Shown here one piece after another: positions 55,212 to 63,664 of a stretch of DNA of 64,000 nucleotides. The DNA is from Paenibacillus peoriae (GTDB taxonomy: Bacteria; Bacillota; Bacilli; Paenibacillales; Paenibacillaceae): NCBI RefSeq assembly GCF_022531965.1, contig NZ_CP092831.1, forward strand, positions 4,039,001 to 4,103,000, in the 5' to 3' direction. The translations under genes were made by a program, and so were the position numbers. Position 1 is the stretch's first letter; each line of letters starts with the position of its first letter. Under the pieces are notes generated by a model that ran no database searches, had not been told where the DNA came from, and saw nothing but the letters and a program-made list of their open reading frames with translations.

Positions 55212-55517
55212 CTATGCTTGGGTTTGCTTCATTTTGTTTGCCAAAATGCTTTTTTTCAAACGCACCTTAAACAGTTCTCTTCGTAAATCCAGTTCCATGA
55301 TATGAAGATGGTCTGCTGCTTCTTTGACGGTTTCCATGTGCAGTACACTTGCCTTTTGAGAAATAATAGCTAGCGCATCCCAAATGAGCTTTGTGCATGT
55401 TTTAAGTCTCTCTATGTGTTCGTCTTCTTGCTGTACCAAACTTTCGTATTCTTTAGCCGTATTTTCAGATAAGTTTGTATGTTCCACGCTCTTTAGTATC
55501 TTGGGTTGGGTATCCAA
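55212..55517 (-). CDS. Uncharacterised coiled, ~101-aa protein
   Basis: Helical and charged throughout, likely a coiled coil, with a basic C-terminus (RLKKSILANKMK). TTG 55517 is preceded by AAGGAG at 9 nt; ATG 55526 lies directly on that site. It is 191 nt downstream of the 217-aa gene on the same strand. No family recognised; it lies at the edge of the AT-rich accessory island. Confidence 0.55.
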   Translation of the reverse strand: MDTQPKILKSVEHTNLSENTAKEYESLVQQEDEHIERLKTCTKLIWDALAIISQKASVLHMETVKEAADHLHIMELDLRRELFKVRLKKSILANKMKQTQA

Positions 55518-55708
55518 AGTTATCATCTCCTTTTTAATCAAAGTGTAGCAAAGGATGATACCGGATGTGGTACGTGGATACGTAATATTAGATGAATTAA
55601 ATAATATTCTAGCTTCACACAAAGATTTTGTTTCTAGATTCATTTTGATCAGGAACAGACTTTGTACGGCCATTCCACGAGATCGTTTTATTCGGTATAC
55701 GTTCTAAC

Positions 55709-56362
55709 TTATGTAATTGTTCCTTGGATTAATTCTTTCTTCACTTTGAAATATTCACGTTGCTTCGTCTTTTCATCGAATATCAACTTCTGCTGCTCCA
55801 AATCTTCAGCACACTTTTCCACTTTCCATACATCCTCGATGATTGTTTCCTTTTCATAATCTGGAATGACGACGATACCTGGAATATACGGAACTGGTTG
55901 TGCTGCAGAACGACTTACGCCCAATGCTGCTTCCCACTTATGGATATTGGTGAGTGGTGGCATTTTACCGAGTGTAATATGGTTATACAAATCAGCAACA
56001 TACTTTTCTTGGATAAATTCTGTTCTTTGTGTACGTCCCATCGCAGGTGACTTGATCGAACGGACATATTTCTCTCCATTATAGTAGATGCCCTCTCGTA
56101 ACATACGTTCAAACAAAGCAAGTTGGCATGGATCATCTTCATCAATTTGATCAGCTTTGAGCATAAAGATGACTTCGGTAACATCGGTGGAAGGATCACG
56201 TTCTGCTACGATTCGCTTGAGTTGGTCGAGATAGATGCTGTTCGATACGGTGATGATACGAGTGCTGGATTGCGGTGCTTTAAGTTGATTGCCTACATGA
56301 GTGATCTCATTAAAATGAAACAGTTTGATTTGGTATTGATTTCGTGTTTGATTAGTGGACAA
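55709..56362 (-). CDS. Uncharacterised 217-aa protein, likely SOS-regulated
   Basis: Soluble alpha/beta protein starting at TTG 56362 with AGGAGG about 7 nt upstream. Segments YYNGEKYVRSIKSPAMGRTQRTEF and ADLYNHITLGKMPPL are distinctive, but I cannot assign a family with confidence. The first faintly resembles parts of large phage or bacterial RNA-polymerase-like proteins, in which case this would be an N-terminal piece. Two LexA-like boxes lie 83-122 nt upstream, so it is probably induced by DNA damage. Confidence 0.55.
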   Translation of the reverse strand: MSTNQTRNQYQIKLFHFNEITHVGNQLKAPQSSTRIITVSNSIYLDQLKRIVAERDPSTDVTEVIFMLKADQIDEDDPCQLALFERMLREGIYYNGEKYVRSIKSPAMGRTQRTEFIQEKYVADLYNHITLGKMPPLTNIHKWEAALGVSRSAAQPVPYIPGIVVIPDYEKETIIEDVWKVEKCAEDLEQQKLIFDEKTKQREYFKVKKELIQGTIT

Positions 56363-56444
56363 ATTTTAGCCTCCTGTTTAATGGTCTGAGTAATATGATT
56401 GTGAACGTTCCATCCTGATGGGTCTTGTCTCTATGCAATAAGCA

Positions 56445-56484
56445 GAAACAAACGTTCGTTTTAATTGTACCGAACATACATTCT
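56445..56484 (-). promoter_or_regulatory. Two LexA/DinR-like boxes
   Basis: Minus-strand CGAACGTTTGTTTC (56445-56458) fits the Bacillus SOS consensus CGAACRNRYGTTYC at 13 of 14 positions. Plus-strand CGAACATACATTCT (56471-56484) fits at 12 of 14. Both lie upstream of the 217-aa gene. Confidence 0.5.
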
Positions 56485-56615
56485 CATCACAAGAGTTAAG
56501 TTCGAAAAATTGTTTTTAAGGATGTGGCGTTTATGTTTAGAATACTACATGAATGCATGCAAAAAAGTCCCAGCATCAGTTTGCCAGGCCTTGAAACTTG
56601 TAAATCATTTTTACT

Positions 56616-57655
56616 TTACTTGGAATTTTTGGGTGCAGCACGTTTTCTTCTTGTTCTTTTATTATGTGGAATAATTCCAGTACAGGCTCTTTTATTTTTT
56701 CTTTCACTAGAATTTATGGCTACTGCTTTTGATTCTACTACTTCTGACACTTTTGACTTTGATTCTTCTTTCTTTGTCTTTATGATCTCTCTAAGGGTAT
56801 CAAATATAATAAGTGTTAATATAGATTCCTTTATAACATTTAAAAATTCAGCATTATCAGAAATTTGTTGCTTTGATGCCCCAGGGAAAAAAATAATTGA
56901 CGTTAAATCGTTAGATAGTATCCCTAAAGTTGATACAGTATAAATAACTCCAGCGCATATATATAATTCAAATCTTACGTTAAATTTATGGAGCCCGTAT
57001 AATCCCATTAGTAATAATGAAATATAAAACGATGTTTTAAAGATAACAAAATCTAGGGATGCTAACCGTTTAATATATTCCATTACATCAGCAGTGCTCC
57101 ACTTGATTTCAGATATTTTCTTCTGAATTTTAGTGTTATTTCCAAACTCTTGAAATGCAATATCATAGTTATTATTTAAAAATGAATAAACATCCCTTCT
57201 ATCAGAAAGAGTTTTACTGTTTCCAGTTTTTTTTGTATATTCATTATTATTTTATCCAAATCATTCTTATCTAAATTTTCTTTTGTGATAATAATTTCTT
57301 TTTTAAATTGACCTTTTGAAGCGTACTCATAAAAAAGAGATGGTTTGATTAAATTTATAATATTAAAACTTTGTACAGATATAAATAAAGGGAGAAAAAC
57401 AGAAAAAAAACTGAACATTAAAACACTAAAAAAAATACCAACCCTTTCTCTTTTCTGCGTTTTATAAAAAAAATAAATAGAAATCACCAATATACCTATT
57501 GATATTATATTATTTTCAAATAACAACGGAGATTGGGCCAGAAGAAAATATACTATAAGTACGCCTGTAAATATAATTGCAGATTTTGAACAATACGATG
57601 CTACATCTCTTTTGTATAAGAATTCATTAATTTCAAATATACTAAGCCACCAACC
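56616..57655 (-). pseudogene. Frameshifted multi-TM membrane protein
   Basis: Two adjacent frames together make one protein of about 345 residues with four hydrophobic segments: residues encoded at 57655-57235 (VASYCSKSAIIFTGVLIVYF..., ILVISIYFFYKT) continue, in the other frame, through SDRRDVYSFLNNNYDIAFQEF to MEYIKRLASLDFVIFK and onward to 56616. The switch coincides with an A8 tract (T8 at 57227-57234); nine A would join the frames. The 5' end also lacks a start codon after an in-frame TAA at 57656. Basic C-terminus. Function unknown. Confidence 0.65.
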
Positions 57656-57750
57656 TTATATAATACTGGTAATTCTCAAAACACAGTCATAAAGAGAATG
57701 CCTTCTTTAAAAGTTATAGTATACTTATATAAGTATTTTTTAAAAACATA

Positions 57751-58485
57751 CTACCCCTCATAAAATAATACAGATTGATTGAATTCAGATAGACTTTTTA
57801 TTGCAAAGGAAACCTTTTCTGAGTCAAGTCCAATATAAAATTTTTTGCTTGATAACAATAATAATAACAATAAATATTCTAAAACCTTATCAATCACCTT
57901 TGCATGTTCAATAAATGTGCTATCATCCACTTTTAAATTTAGAATATCTATTAAGAACTTTTCATTTGAAAGTAATTCCCAATTATTAGAATGCACATAA
58001 TTACATATGGGCCAGTATAATTCTTGTTTTAAAACATTCTCCAAATTTTTTATGAAATAATTTTGAATATTCCTTTGTCTTTTTCCTTGAAAACTATAAT
58101 GGATATTAACCACATTTTTTCTTATAAACTCTATGTTAGTTGAAAAATTATTATTAACGCTTATGCCTAAACTATAGCATACTGATTTCATAAAAGTTTC
58201 CATTGAAGAGCGTAATAGCATCTTTGATGTTTTTATCCTTCCTCTCGAAAGAATCATTATCCCCTCAGCAATATCAGCTATAGTCTCATTAAAATAAAGA
58301 CGCGCTTCTACAGAAAGAAAATCTGATTTTAATAATACTAATTCCCTAAGTAAATACATTTTCCGGTGAATAAACTCTAGGTCATCACAAAAACTTAACG
58401 AAGATTGTTTAAGACCAAGTAACTCAATGAACACGTTGTAATCGTAGTTGATCTGCTGATATAGAGTATTTAATATTCTAGTCAT
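57751..58485 (-). CDS. Uncharacterised 244-aa helical protein (possible HEPN-like fold)
   Basis: All-helical, AT-rich gene. SRGRIKTSKMLLRSSMETFMKSVCYSLG followed later by CNYVHSNNWE recalls the R-x-x-x-E and late His pattern of HEPN-like proteins, but the catalytic RxxxxH is not clearly present. It starts 4 nt after the upstream 140-aa gene, so the two are cotranscribed with the ParA-type gene. Confidence 0.55.
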   Translation of the reverse strand: MTRILNTLYQQINYDYNVFIELLGLKQSSLSFCDDLEFIHRKMYLLRELVLLKSDFLSVEARLYFNETIADIAEGIMILSRGRIKTSKMLLRSSMETFMKSVCYSLGISVNNNFSTNIEFIRKNVVNIHYSFQGKRQRNIQNYFIKNLENVLKQELYWPICNYVHSNNWELLSNEKFLIDILNLKVDDSTFIEHAKVIDKVLEYLLLLLLLSSKKFYIGLDSEKVSFAIKSLSEFNQSVLFYEG

Positions 58486-58489
58486 GCTA

Positions 58490-58909
58490 TTAATCCCTTT
58501 TTCCTTTATTAATCATATCCGACAACAAATTATTTTGCTTATTATCTTTGATCTTCTTAGCATTAGTATTAGTAGGTTCTGCAAGAGATAATTTTTTCCT
58601 CAAAAAATTCAAGTGCCCGTCTATGAAATTGTTCATTGAAAGAAATTCATTCTTATCACTAATTAACCGAAGAACTCTTGATAACAACAAAGTTCTAGAA
58701 AAATACAAATAATCCTTAAATTCATTTTTTTTAAAAGCACCTTCTTCAAAAATTTTTATATACTCTTTCAAATCTAAATTTTTTGGAAAAATATCAGTTG
58801 AAAGTATCGTTGTAGTAACAGAACCAAAAAAATAAAGCTGTTTTTGGCTTACATTGATTGATTTATCAGCTAGAGTCTTTTCTAACATTTTCACCTCAAT
58901 TATATCCAC
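58490..58909 (-). CDS. Uncharacterised 139-aa protein
   Basis: Helical, Lys-rich protein. GTG 58909 was chosen: AGGAGG in the parA tail lies 8 nt upstream, and parA stops 2 nt before. The alternative GTG 58918 overlaps that site. No family is recognised. Tight packing between the ParA-type ATPase and the 244-aa gene suggests one functional module. Confidence 0.6.
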   Translation of the reverse strand: MDIIEVKMLEKTLADKSINVSQKQLYFFGSVTTTILSTDIFPKNLDLKEYIKIFEEGAFKKNEFKDYLYFSRTLLLSRVLRLISDKNEFLSMNNFIDGHLNFLRKKLSLAEPTNTNAKKIKDNKQNNLLSDMINKGKRD

Positions 58910-58910
58910 A

Positions 58911-59825
58911 CTATTCACCTCCTATTTCAAAGTACCCGGTTTTGCTTATTCGTGAAGTCATTTCAATGGCCAAATCTCTGATTGATAACATTAATTGAGG
59001 ATAATTATCATAAGTTTTATAAATTGAAGAGTTGTGACTTACTTTTTGATAATTATAAATTTTAGTTTCAAAAGGTTCGACTTTTGACTTTACACGTTCT
59101 GACATTGATTTTTGGTCATTTACACTTTCATTAAAAAACTTCTCTATAACATTTTTATATCCTTCCTGATCTCTACTTACTCCTAACTTACGAGAAGTTT
59201 TTCCTAGCATCATATAAACAACTCCTAGACACTTAATTGATGTTCTACCTGATAAAACCAACTCTTCAAGTTTATCAGCTAGTATAGTAATTCCGATTGT
59301 TGAGAATTCATCTAAACGAGTTGGTATTAAATAGTAATTAGATAAAGTTAAAGCTGTCGTTGTGAATTTCCCCCAAGTTGGTGGACAATCAATTAAAATG
59401 TAGTCATACACTTCAAAAATTCTCCATTCATTCAGATGTCTAGTTAGTCTATTAATAGAGGAATCATTGACTTCGGCAATTAAGCTTAAATCACCAGGTA
59501 TTATATGCAAATTTTTTTTTAACTTATGTATAATATTTTGTAGCTCTACTTTAGCAAATATTTGTCTAGCTACACCAGAAGTCGTATCCATAAATAATGT
59601 GCTAATAGTCAGTAACCCCTCCTTCATCTCAAAATATTTATTCATGGAGTCGTATTTATATTTAAAAAGACTTTGAGTAGTATTAAATTGTGGGTCTAAA
59701 TCCAATATTAACACTTTATTTCCTTGTTCGGATAGTTCAAGTGCTAAGTTACTTGTGAGCGTAGTCTTACCGACTCCACCCTTCATGTTTAATATAGAAA
59801 TAACTACTGCTTTATCGTCCTTCAT
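58911..59825 (-). CDS. ParA/Soj-type AAA ATPase
   Basis: 304 aa. Deviant Walker A MKGGVGKTTLTSNLA at residues 14-28, LDLDPQFNTT (Walker A') and DYILIDCPPTWG (Walker B). This is the partitioning-ATPase fold, which binds DNA nonspecifically as an ATP dimer. There is no ParB gene or visible parS cluster, so a plasmid-partition role is doubtful. It is followed directly by two unknown genes and preceded by a PIN-like nuclease gene. AAGGAG lies about 11 nt before the ATG. Confidence 0.88.
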   Translation of the reverse strand: MKDDKAVVISILNMKGGVGKTTLTSNLALELSEQGNKVLILDLDPQFNTTQSLFKYKYDSMNKYFEMKEGLLTISTLFMDTTSGVARQIFAKVELQNIIHKLKKNLHIIPGDLSLIAEVNDSSINRLTRHLNEWRIFEVYDYILIDCPPTWGKFTTTALTLSNYYLIPTRLDEFSTIGITILADKLEELVLSGRTSIKCLGVVYMMLGKTSRKLGVSRDQEGYKNVIEKFFNESVNDQKSMSERVKSKVEPFETKIYNYQKVSHNSSIYKTYDNYPQLMLSIRDLAIEMTSRISKTGYFEIGGE

Positions 59826-59899
59826 TAGTAACGTTCTCCTTTTTCAGATATATTCGATTGCATTCATCAGTAAACCACTAAATTAAGTCTGCCCAAGTA

Positions 59900-60781
59900 C
59901 TAGTCTTCTTTTATTATTTTATCAATTTGTATATAAGAATCATCAGAAATAAAGTCCATCTGCTTTAGAATATTCAACTCTGAAGGAACCTTTAGATCGC
60001 CACTAATAACTTTGTAAGTTCCATCCTTAACATGCACTGTTGATGGAATTGATTGATATCTATAAAGGTGTTCTTTTAGATACTTAATTTGCGCTTCTTC
60101 AATTTCTCTTACTTTCTTTTTAGGACGTATTCCACATTTCTCGAATGAATCCGTAATCTTATCCGTTATTGTAAAATTAAATCCTGTTCTTTCGTAAAAT
60201 TCTTCTGCAAGTATTTCATAATTATTATTGTAAGTGTCATCTCTAGTAACCAAAACTATATTTTGATTAACATTTGATAGAATAGATTCCCATATTATTT
60301 GATCACCAACATTAAACTTGCTTTTTTCGCCGGGAGGCTGGCCTTTCAACTGTCTATACTTTGCCGCGTCTACTATCTCATTCGTAACCCTTATTTTATT
60401 TATTTTTTCATTTTGAATAAATTGCTCGATTATTTTATAAATCGGATCTTTTAATTTATCTTTTTTTATCTCTATTACTTTTTCAATTAAATTACCGAGT
60501 TGCACATTATAACTTTTTTTTATAGCATTTATTTCTTTGACTTCTGGTAATTCATTTATTAACACTGAATTATTTATAAACGGGATTTGTTTCGCAAGCT
60601 TAATTTCATTTAAAATTTTTTCGAGTTCATCTAATCTTTTTCTCCTATATTCATCGTAAATGTGCATTGGGAAAATTAATTTATCGGGACATTCTTTAAA
60701 TAATTTTAATACTTCTAAACTTTCATTTTTGGACCGATAAAAGTCCAATAAAATATTAGTATCAATAATTATTTTCAACAT
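59900..60781 (-). CDS. PIN-like nuclease (DUF4935 type)
   Basis: 293 aa. The N-terminal IIIDTNILLDFYR gives the first PIN acidic residue. A central helical insert follows, then GDQIIWESILS and IVLVTRDDTY, which carry the further acidic residues of the PIN metal site. This order matches DUF4935 PIN-like proteins, predicted RNases often found in defence loci. ATG 60781 has GGAG at 5 nt. The gene is 40 nt after the Mrr-type gene and 74 nt before parA, on the same strand. Confidence 0.75.
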   Translation of the reverse strand: MLKIIIDTNILLDFYRSKNESLEVLKLFKECPDKLIFPMHIYDEYRRKRLDELEKILNEIKLAKQIPFINNSVLINELPEVKEINAIKKSYNVQLGNLIEKVIEIKKDKLKDPIYKIIEQFIQNEKINKIRVTNEIVDAAKYRQLKGQPPGEKSKFNVGDQIIWESILSNVNQNIVLVTRDDTYNNNYEILAEEFYERTGFNFTITDKITDSFEKCGIRPKKKVREIEEAQIKYLKEHLYRYQSIPSTVHVKDGTYKVISGDLKVPSELNILKQMDFISDDSYIQIDKIIKED

Positions 60782-60821
60782 AATCACTCCTTAGTTTGGT
60801 ATGATAAATTATTTTTCCATA

Positions 60822-61499
60822 TTATTTGTTTTTCCACCTCTTTAGCCTACCATCTAGGGAAAGCCCATTAATCAATTTAATGTTCAACCTATCTGCCGCC
60901 TCTTTGGCAGCCTTTGTAAAATTACTCGTCGTCACAATCCAAGCATCATAGCAACCATGTACCTGCTTCCCAGCCTTGAGCCGGAGTACAATATCATTCC
61001 CGACATCACGTTTCCAACGTTTGCACTGAACTGCGATTTTATAACCCTCCTTGCCTTTGAGAATCAAATCAACTTCATGATCGCCTGACCCACCAACTCG
61101 CTGTACTGAGTAACCTTGATCTATATAATAAAGCTCCATTAATCGTTCAAAATCTGTTCCTGATAGTGTATCTACATTAGCTTGGAGAATCTGTGCATCA
61201 GTTAGTTTTTTGCTCGTTATTTTCCCTTTTGCCTTGCTTACCCCATTGTTCGTGCTAGCAGTTCTACTCCTACCAGTTTTTTTCGTACCAGCGACCTTAC
61301 TTTTCTTTTTCTGTCGTTGCTTTCGTGTCCACATCGATCCAAATATTTCTCCAAGAATCACAGAGCCAAGTAAGATGCCAAAAAGGTACCCCCAATGTAG
61401 ACCAGGTATTTTAAAATAAATAGTAAGACCGACTATAATAAATAACCCTCTCAATACATAAGCAACTTGCCTGCCTTCTGCATAATAAGTTCTTGCCAC
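60822..61499 (-). CDS. Membrane-anchored Mrr-type restriction endonuclease
   Basis: 225 aa. Two hydrophobic segments (about 13-30 and 36-52), a Lys/Arg/Ser-rich linker to about 95, then an Mrr-cat PD-(D/E)xK domain: GTDFERLMELYYIDQGY, GSGDHEVDLIL with the catalytic Asp, AVQCKRW (QxK) and a following AGK-Q. It cleaves DNA in related enzymes, often methylated DNA. The membrane anchor would place it to meet incoming DNA. It is the first gene of a co-directional array. Confidence 0.82.
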   Translation of the reverse strand: MARTYYAEGRQVAYVLRGLFIIVGLTIYFKIPGLHWGYLFGILLGSVILGEIFGSMWTRKQRQKKKSKVAGTKKTGRSRTASTNNGVSKAKGKITSKKLTDAQILQANVDTLSGTDFERLMELYYIDQGYSVQRVGGSGDHEVDLILKGKEGYKIAVQCKRWKRDVGNDIVLRLKAGKQVHGCYDAWIVTTSNFTKAAKEAADRLNIKLINGLSLDGRLKRWKNK

Positions 61500-61648
61500 T
61501 TACTTTCACCTCATTGAAATATCTCAACTTATATCAAAGGACTATATACCCACGACCAAGGAAATAAAAAAAGCCAAATCCCTACTAAATTCTGCATAAA
61601 TCTTCTTTATTTCTTACACTATAGCATATTCATGGGGATATATGGAAC

Positions 61649-61676
61649 AAAAAAAAGCCCTTAGTTAATACTAAGG
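61649..61676 (-). terminator. Terminator downstream of the ankyrin locus
   Basis: A 7-bp stem (CCTTAGT / ACTAAGG) with 4-nt loop, then GC and a run of eight T on the minus strand. It separates the ankyrin unit from the Mrr-type gene. Confidence 0.8.
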
Positions 61677-61763
61677 ACCTAATTTAGAGTATTTATATAA
61701 TTTTTGCTAAATTCCATTTTAATCCCGATTAATGAGGCTTGACAGAGCCTTCTGTAACCTTAT

Positions 61764-61977
61764 TCATCTAATATGCTTCTCTATTTTTTCAAACCATACA
61801 GTTTCCCACAACATCATCGCATATCCCTCAAACCATTCCGACCATGATGAAGGATTTTTCTCAACCACTCGATTATTATTCTCGTGCAACACTATTTTTT
61901 GAATTAATCTTCTTACAACCTCAAAGAAACTCTCTATATCCCCCTAATATCTCCGAGAAATCCCACCATTTATTCAT
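61764..61977 (-). pseudogene. Frameshifted ~70-aa protein
   Basis: ATG 61977 opens a frame (NKWWDFSEILG) that stops early at TGA. The next frame continues smoothly with IESFFEVVRRLIQKIVLHENNN and ...WSEWFEGYAMMLWETVWFEKIEKHIR to TGA at 61764. The switch is at a G5 run on the minus strand (C5 at 61940-61944); four G would restore one reading frame. Short, acidic and Trp-rich, it resembles small immunity proteins in size only. It lies 48 nt after the ankyrin gene. Confidence 0.55.
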
Positions 61978-62025
61978 ACTAGATCGGCTATCAAAGAAAT
62001 TCCTTAAATCATATTTACAATTACA

Positions 62026-63069
62026 TCATTCCATCATATTAAATATTGTTTTGTCTTCACGTGCCCGAGCCAATTCCAAAGGTGTTTTTCCATTATCATC
62101 TTTAGCCTGAATGTCGGCCCCATATCTTAATAGGATTTCAACTGCTGCTGCATTTCCATTGCTGACAGCTCTATGCAAGGCTGATTGTTTATACTGGTTC
62201 CTACATTCAATATTAGCCCCATGATCCAACAGGAATTGAATACCCAAAACGTTATTACAATCCGCAAAATTATGTAAAGGGGGAAACGGTTTCTTTTCGA
62301 AATTCACATCACAGCCCAGCTCTAAAATATCATTTAACAGAGCTTCATCTTTACAATGAAGAGCGATTCCGAAACCCTTCTTTTCTACCTCTTTTTGATA
62401 GATATCCGCATATTCCGTATGTATATAATTCACAATATCACTTGAATATCTAAATGCAATTTCAAGCGGTGTTTCAGCCAACGCACGTTTTCCTACATTT
62501 GCCCCTTTTTCTGCTAAAAGTCTAAATGCCTCTAAATTATTGTGTTTACAGCAAAACTGCAAAGCTGTGCCGTGATATTTCAAAACCTTATCTAAATTGG
62601 ACTTACTTGCGTTCGCAACGAGTTCCTTGATTCCTTCCATATCATTCATATAGCATGCAAACACTAGAGTTTCTTTAATTTTTTCGGCCTTTAATGATTT
62701 CCGTAAGGTTACTTTACTTTCCTCTCCCTCCGGTTCCAAATCATATCTCTGGTAGATAATCAATTCGAAGACATCACTATCAAAAAGCTCTGGATTCATA
62801 TCGTTGACAATACTATATTCGATTAATTTCCCAGCTTCCACTTTGATACAAAGAATCCCCTTTCCGATCATTATCCTCTCAATCTCATTTGTATATTTTT
62901 CAAAAAGAAAAACAGTTACATCACTAACATATGAGACTTCATTTTCAACAATCCTATAATACCCACTGGTAAACGAATTCTCTGTGCCTGATATTAAATA
63001 AATATATGTTTTCCCTTTAACCACAGATTCATTGACAATGCTGTTAACTAAATTGTCCACACTTTTCAT
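62026..63069 (-). CDS. Ankyrin-repeat protein
   Basis: 347 aa. Residues 1-130 are an unassigned beta-rich domain. From about 135 to the end there are ankyrin repeats, clearest in the C-terminal pair (QYKQSALHRAVSNGNAAAVEILLRYGADI and NGKTPLELAR). There is no signal peptide. Bacterial ankyrin proteins of this layout often act as immunity partners of polymorphic toxins; a decayed frame that may be a toxin end lies directly upstream. Confidence 0.8.
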   Translation of the reverse strand: MKSVDNLVNSIVNESVVKGKTYIYLISGTENSFTSGYYRIVENEVSYVSDVTVFLFEKYTNEIERIMIGKGILCIKVEAGKLIEYSIVNDMNPELFDSDVFELIIYQRYDLEPEGEESKVTLRKSLKAEKIKETLVFACYMNDMEGIKELVANASKSNLDKVLKYHGTALQFCCKHNNLEAFRLLAEKGANVGKRALAETPLEIAFRYSSDIVNYIHTEYADIYQKEVEKKGFGIALHCKDEALLNDILELGCDVNFEKKPFPPLHNFADCNNVLGIQFLLDHGANIECRNQYKQSALHRAVSNGNAAAVEILLRYGADIQAKDDNGKTPLELARAREDKTIFNMME

Positions 63070-63110
63070 AATTCATGCCTCCATGACTATACCTTCTCTA
63101 TTTCAGTATA

Positions 63111-63248
63111 TTAGCATGAAATTCCTGCACCCAGTAAAAAACCAAACTGATTTTGAGCCCATTCAATTAAATTGTGTGAATTTGGAGTTTTAGCCTTCTT
63201 GAAATTGAAGCCATTTAACGCCAAGCTTCCATCCTGTGAAGGTTGAAT
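63111..63248 (-). pseudogene. Possible C-terminal remnant of a larger protein
   Basis: A stop-bounded frame of 45 codons encodes a protein-like tail (DGSLALNGFNFKKAKTPNSH, then LIEWAQNQFGFLLGAGISC) with no start codon or ribosome binding site. It lies 41 nt upstream of the ankyrin gene on the same strand, where the end of a toxin gene would be expected. It could also be chance coding. Confidence 0.3.
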
Positions 63249-63664
63249 CTATATTTTATTTAAAATCCACAAAGGTAAATATGTTACTTATTTATTATTA
63301 CCTCACAGAAACATACAACACTCCGCATGCCTTTTGAATAAAAATAATATGTTCCCGCACTTAACCCTAAAGCGTTTTTTTGAATGCAGGAACATAATCA
63401 AGTGTCTTAAACCCTCGTACATCAATGCTTCTGATCTCGATATATTACTACCACGCACTCCACATGCCTTGAGTGTACAAAAATGATGACCCTAAGGCCT
63501 GGTCGCCCCTTGGCGGAAAATCTATCGTTTTTAGATCAGAGTCTTTATGTCTTTCTTTTTTTATTTTCTACTGAAAGTGTCCCTCCTGATCCATCTGCCC
63601 CAAGGCAGTCTTGGTTTTTATGACTTTCTGACAATCCTGTCAAACATAAAACCAGTAAAATAAT
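63249..63664. other. Non-coding, degenerate stretch with a short direct repeat
   Basis: I see no gene in these 416 nt. Two similar stretches (near 63319 and 63454) share CACTCC-R-CATGCCTT followed by an AT-rich tail. A 60-codon frame on the minus strand spans them but has no start signal. Confidence 0.35.

Noticed and set aside
58911..59825. Plasmid partition locus
   Set aside because: No ParB, replication protein or iteron-like parS repeats are present next to the ParA-type gene.
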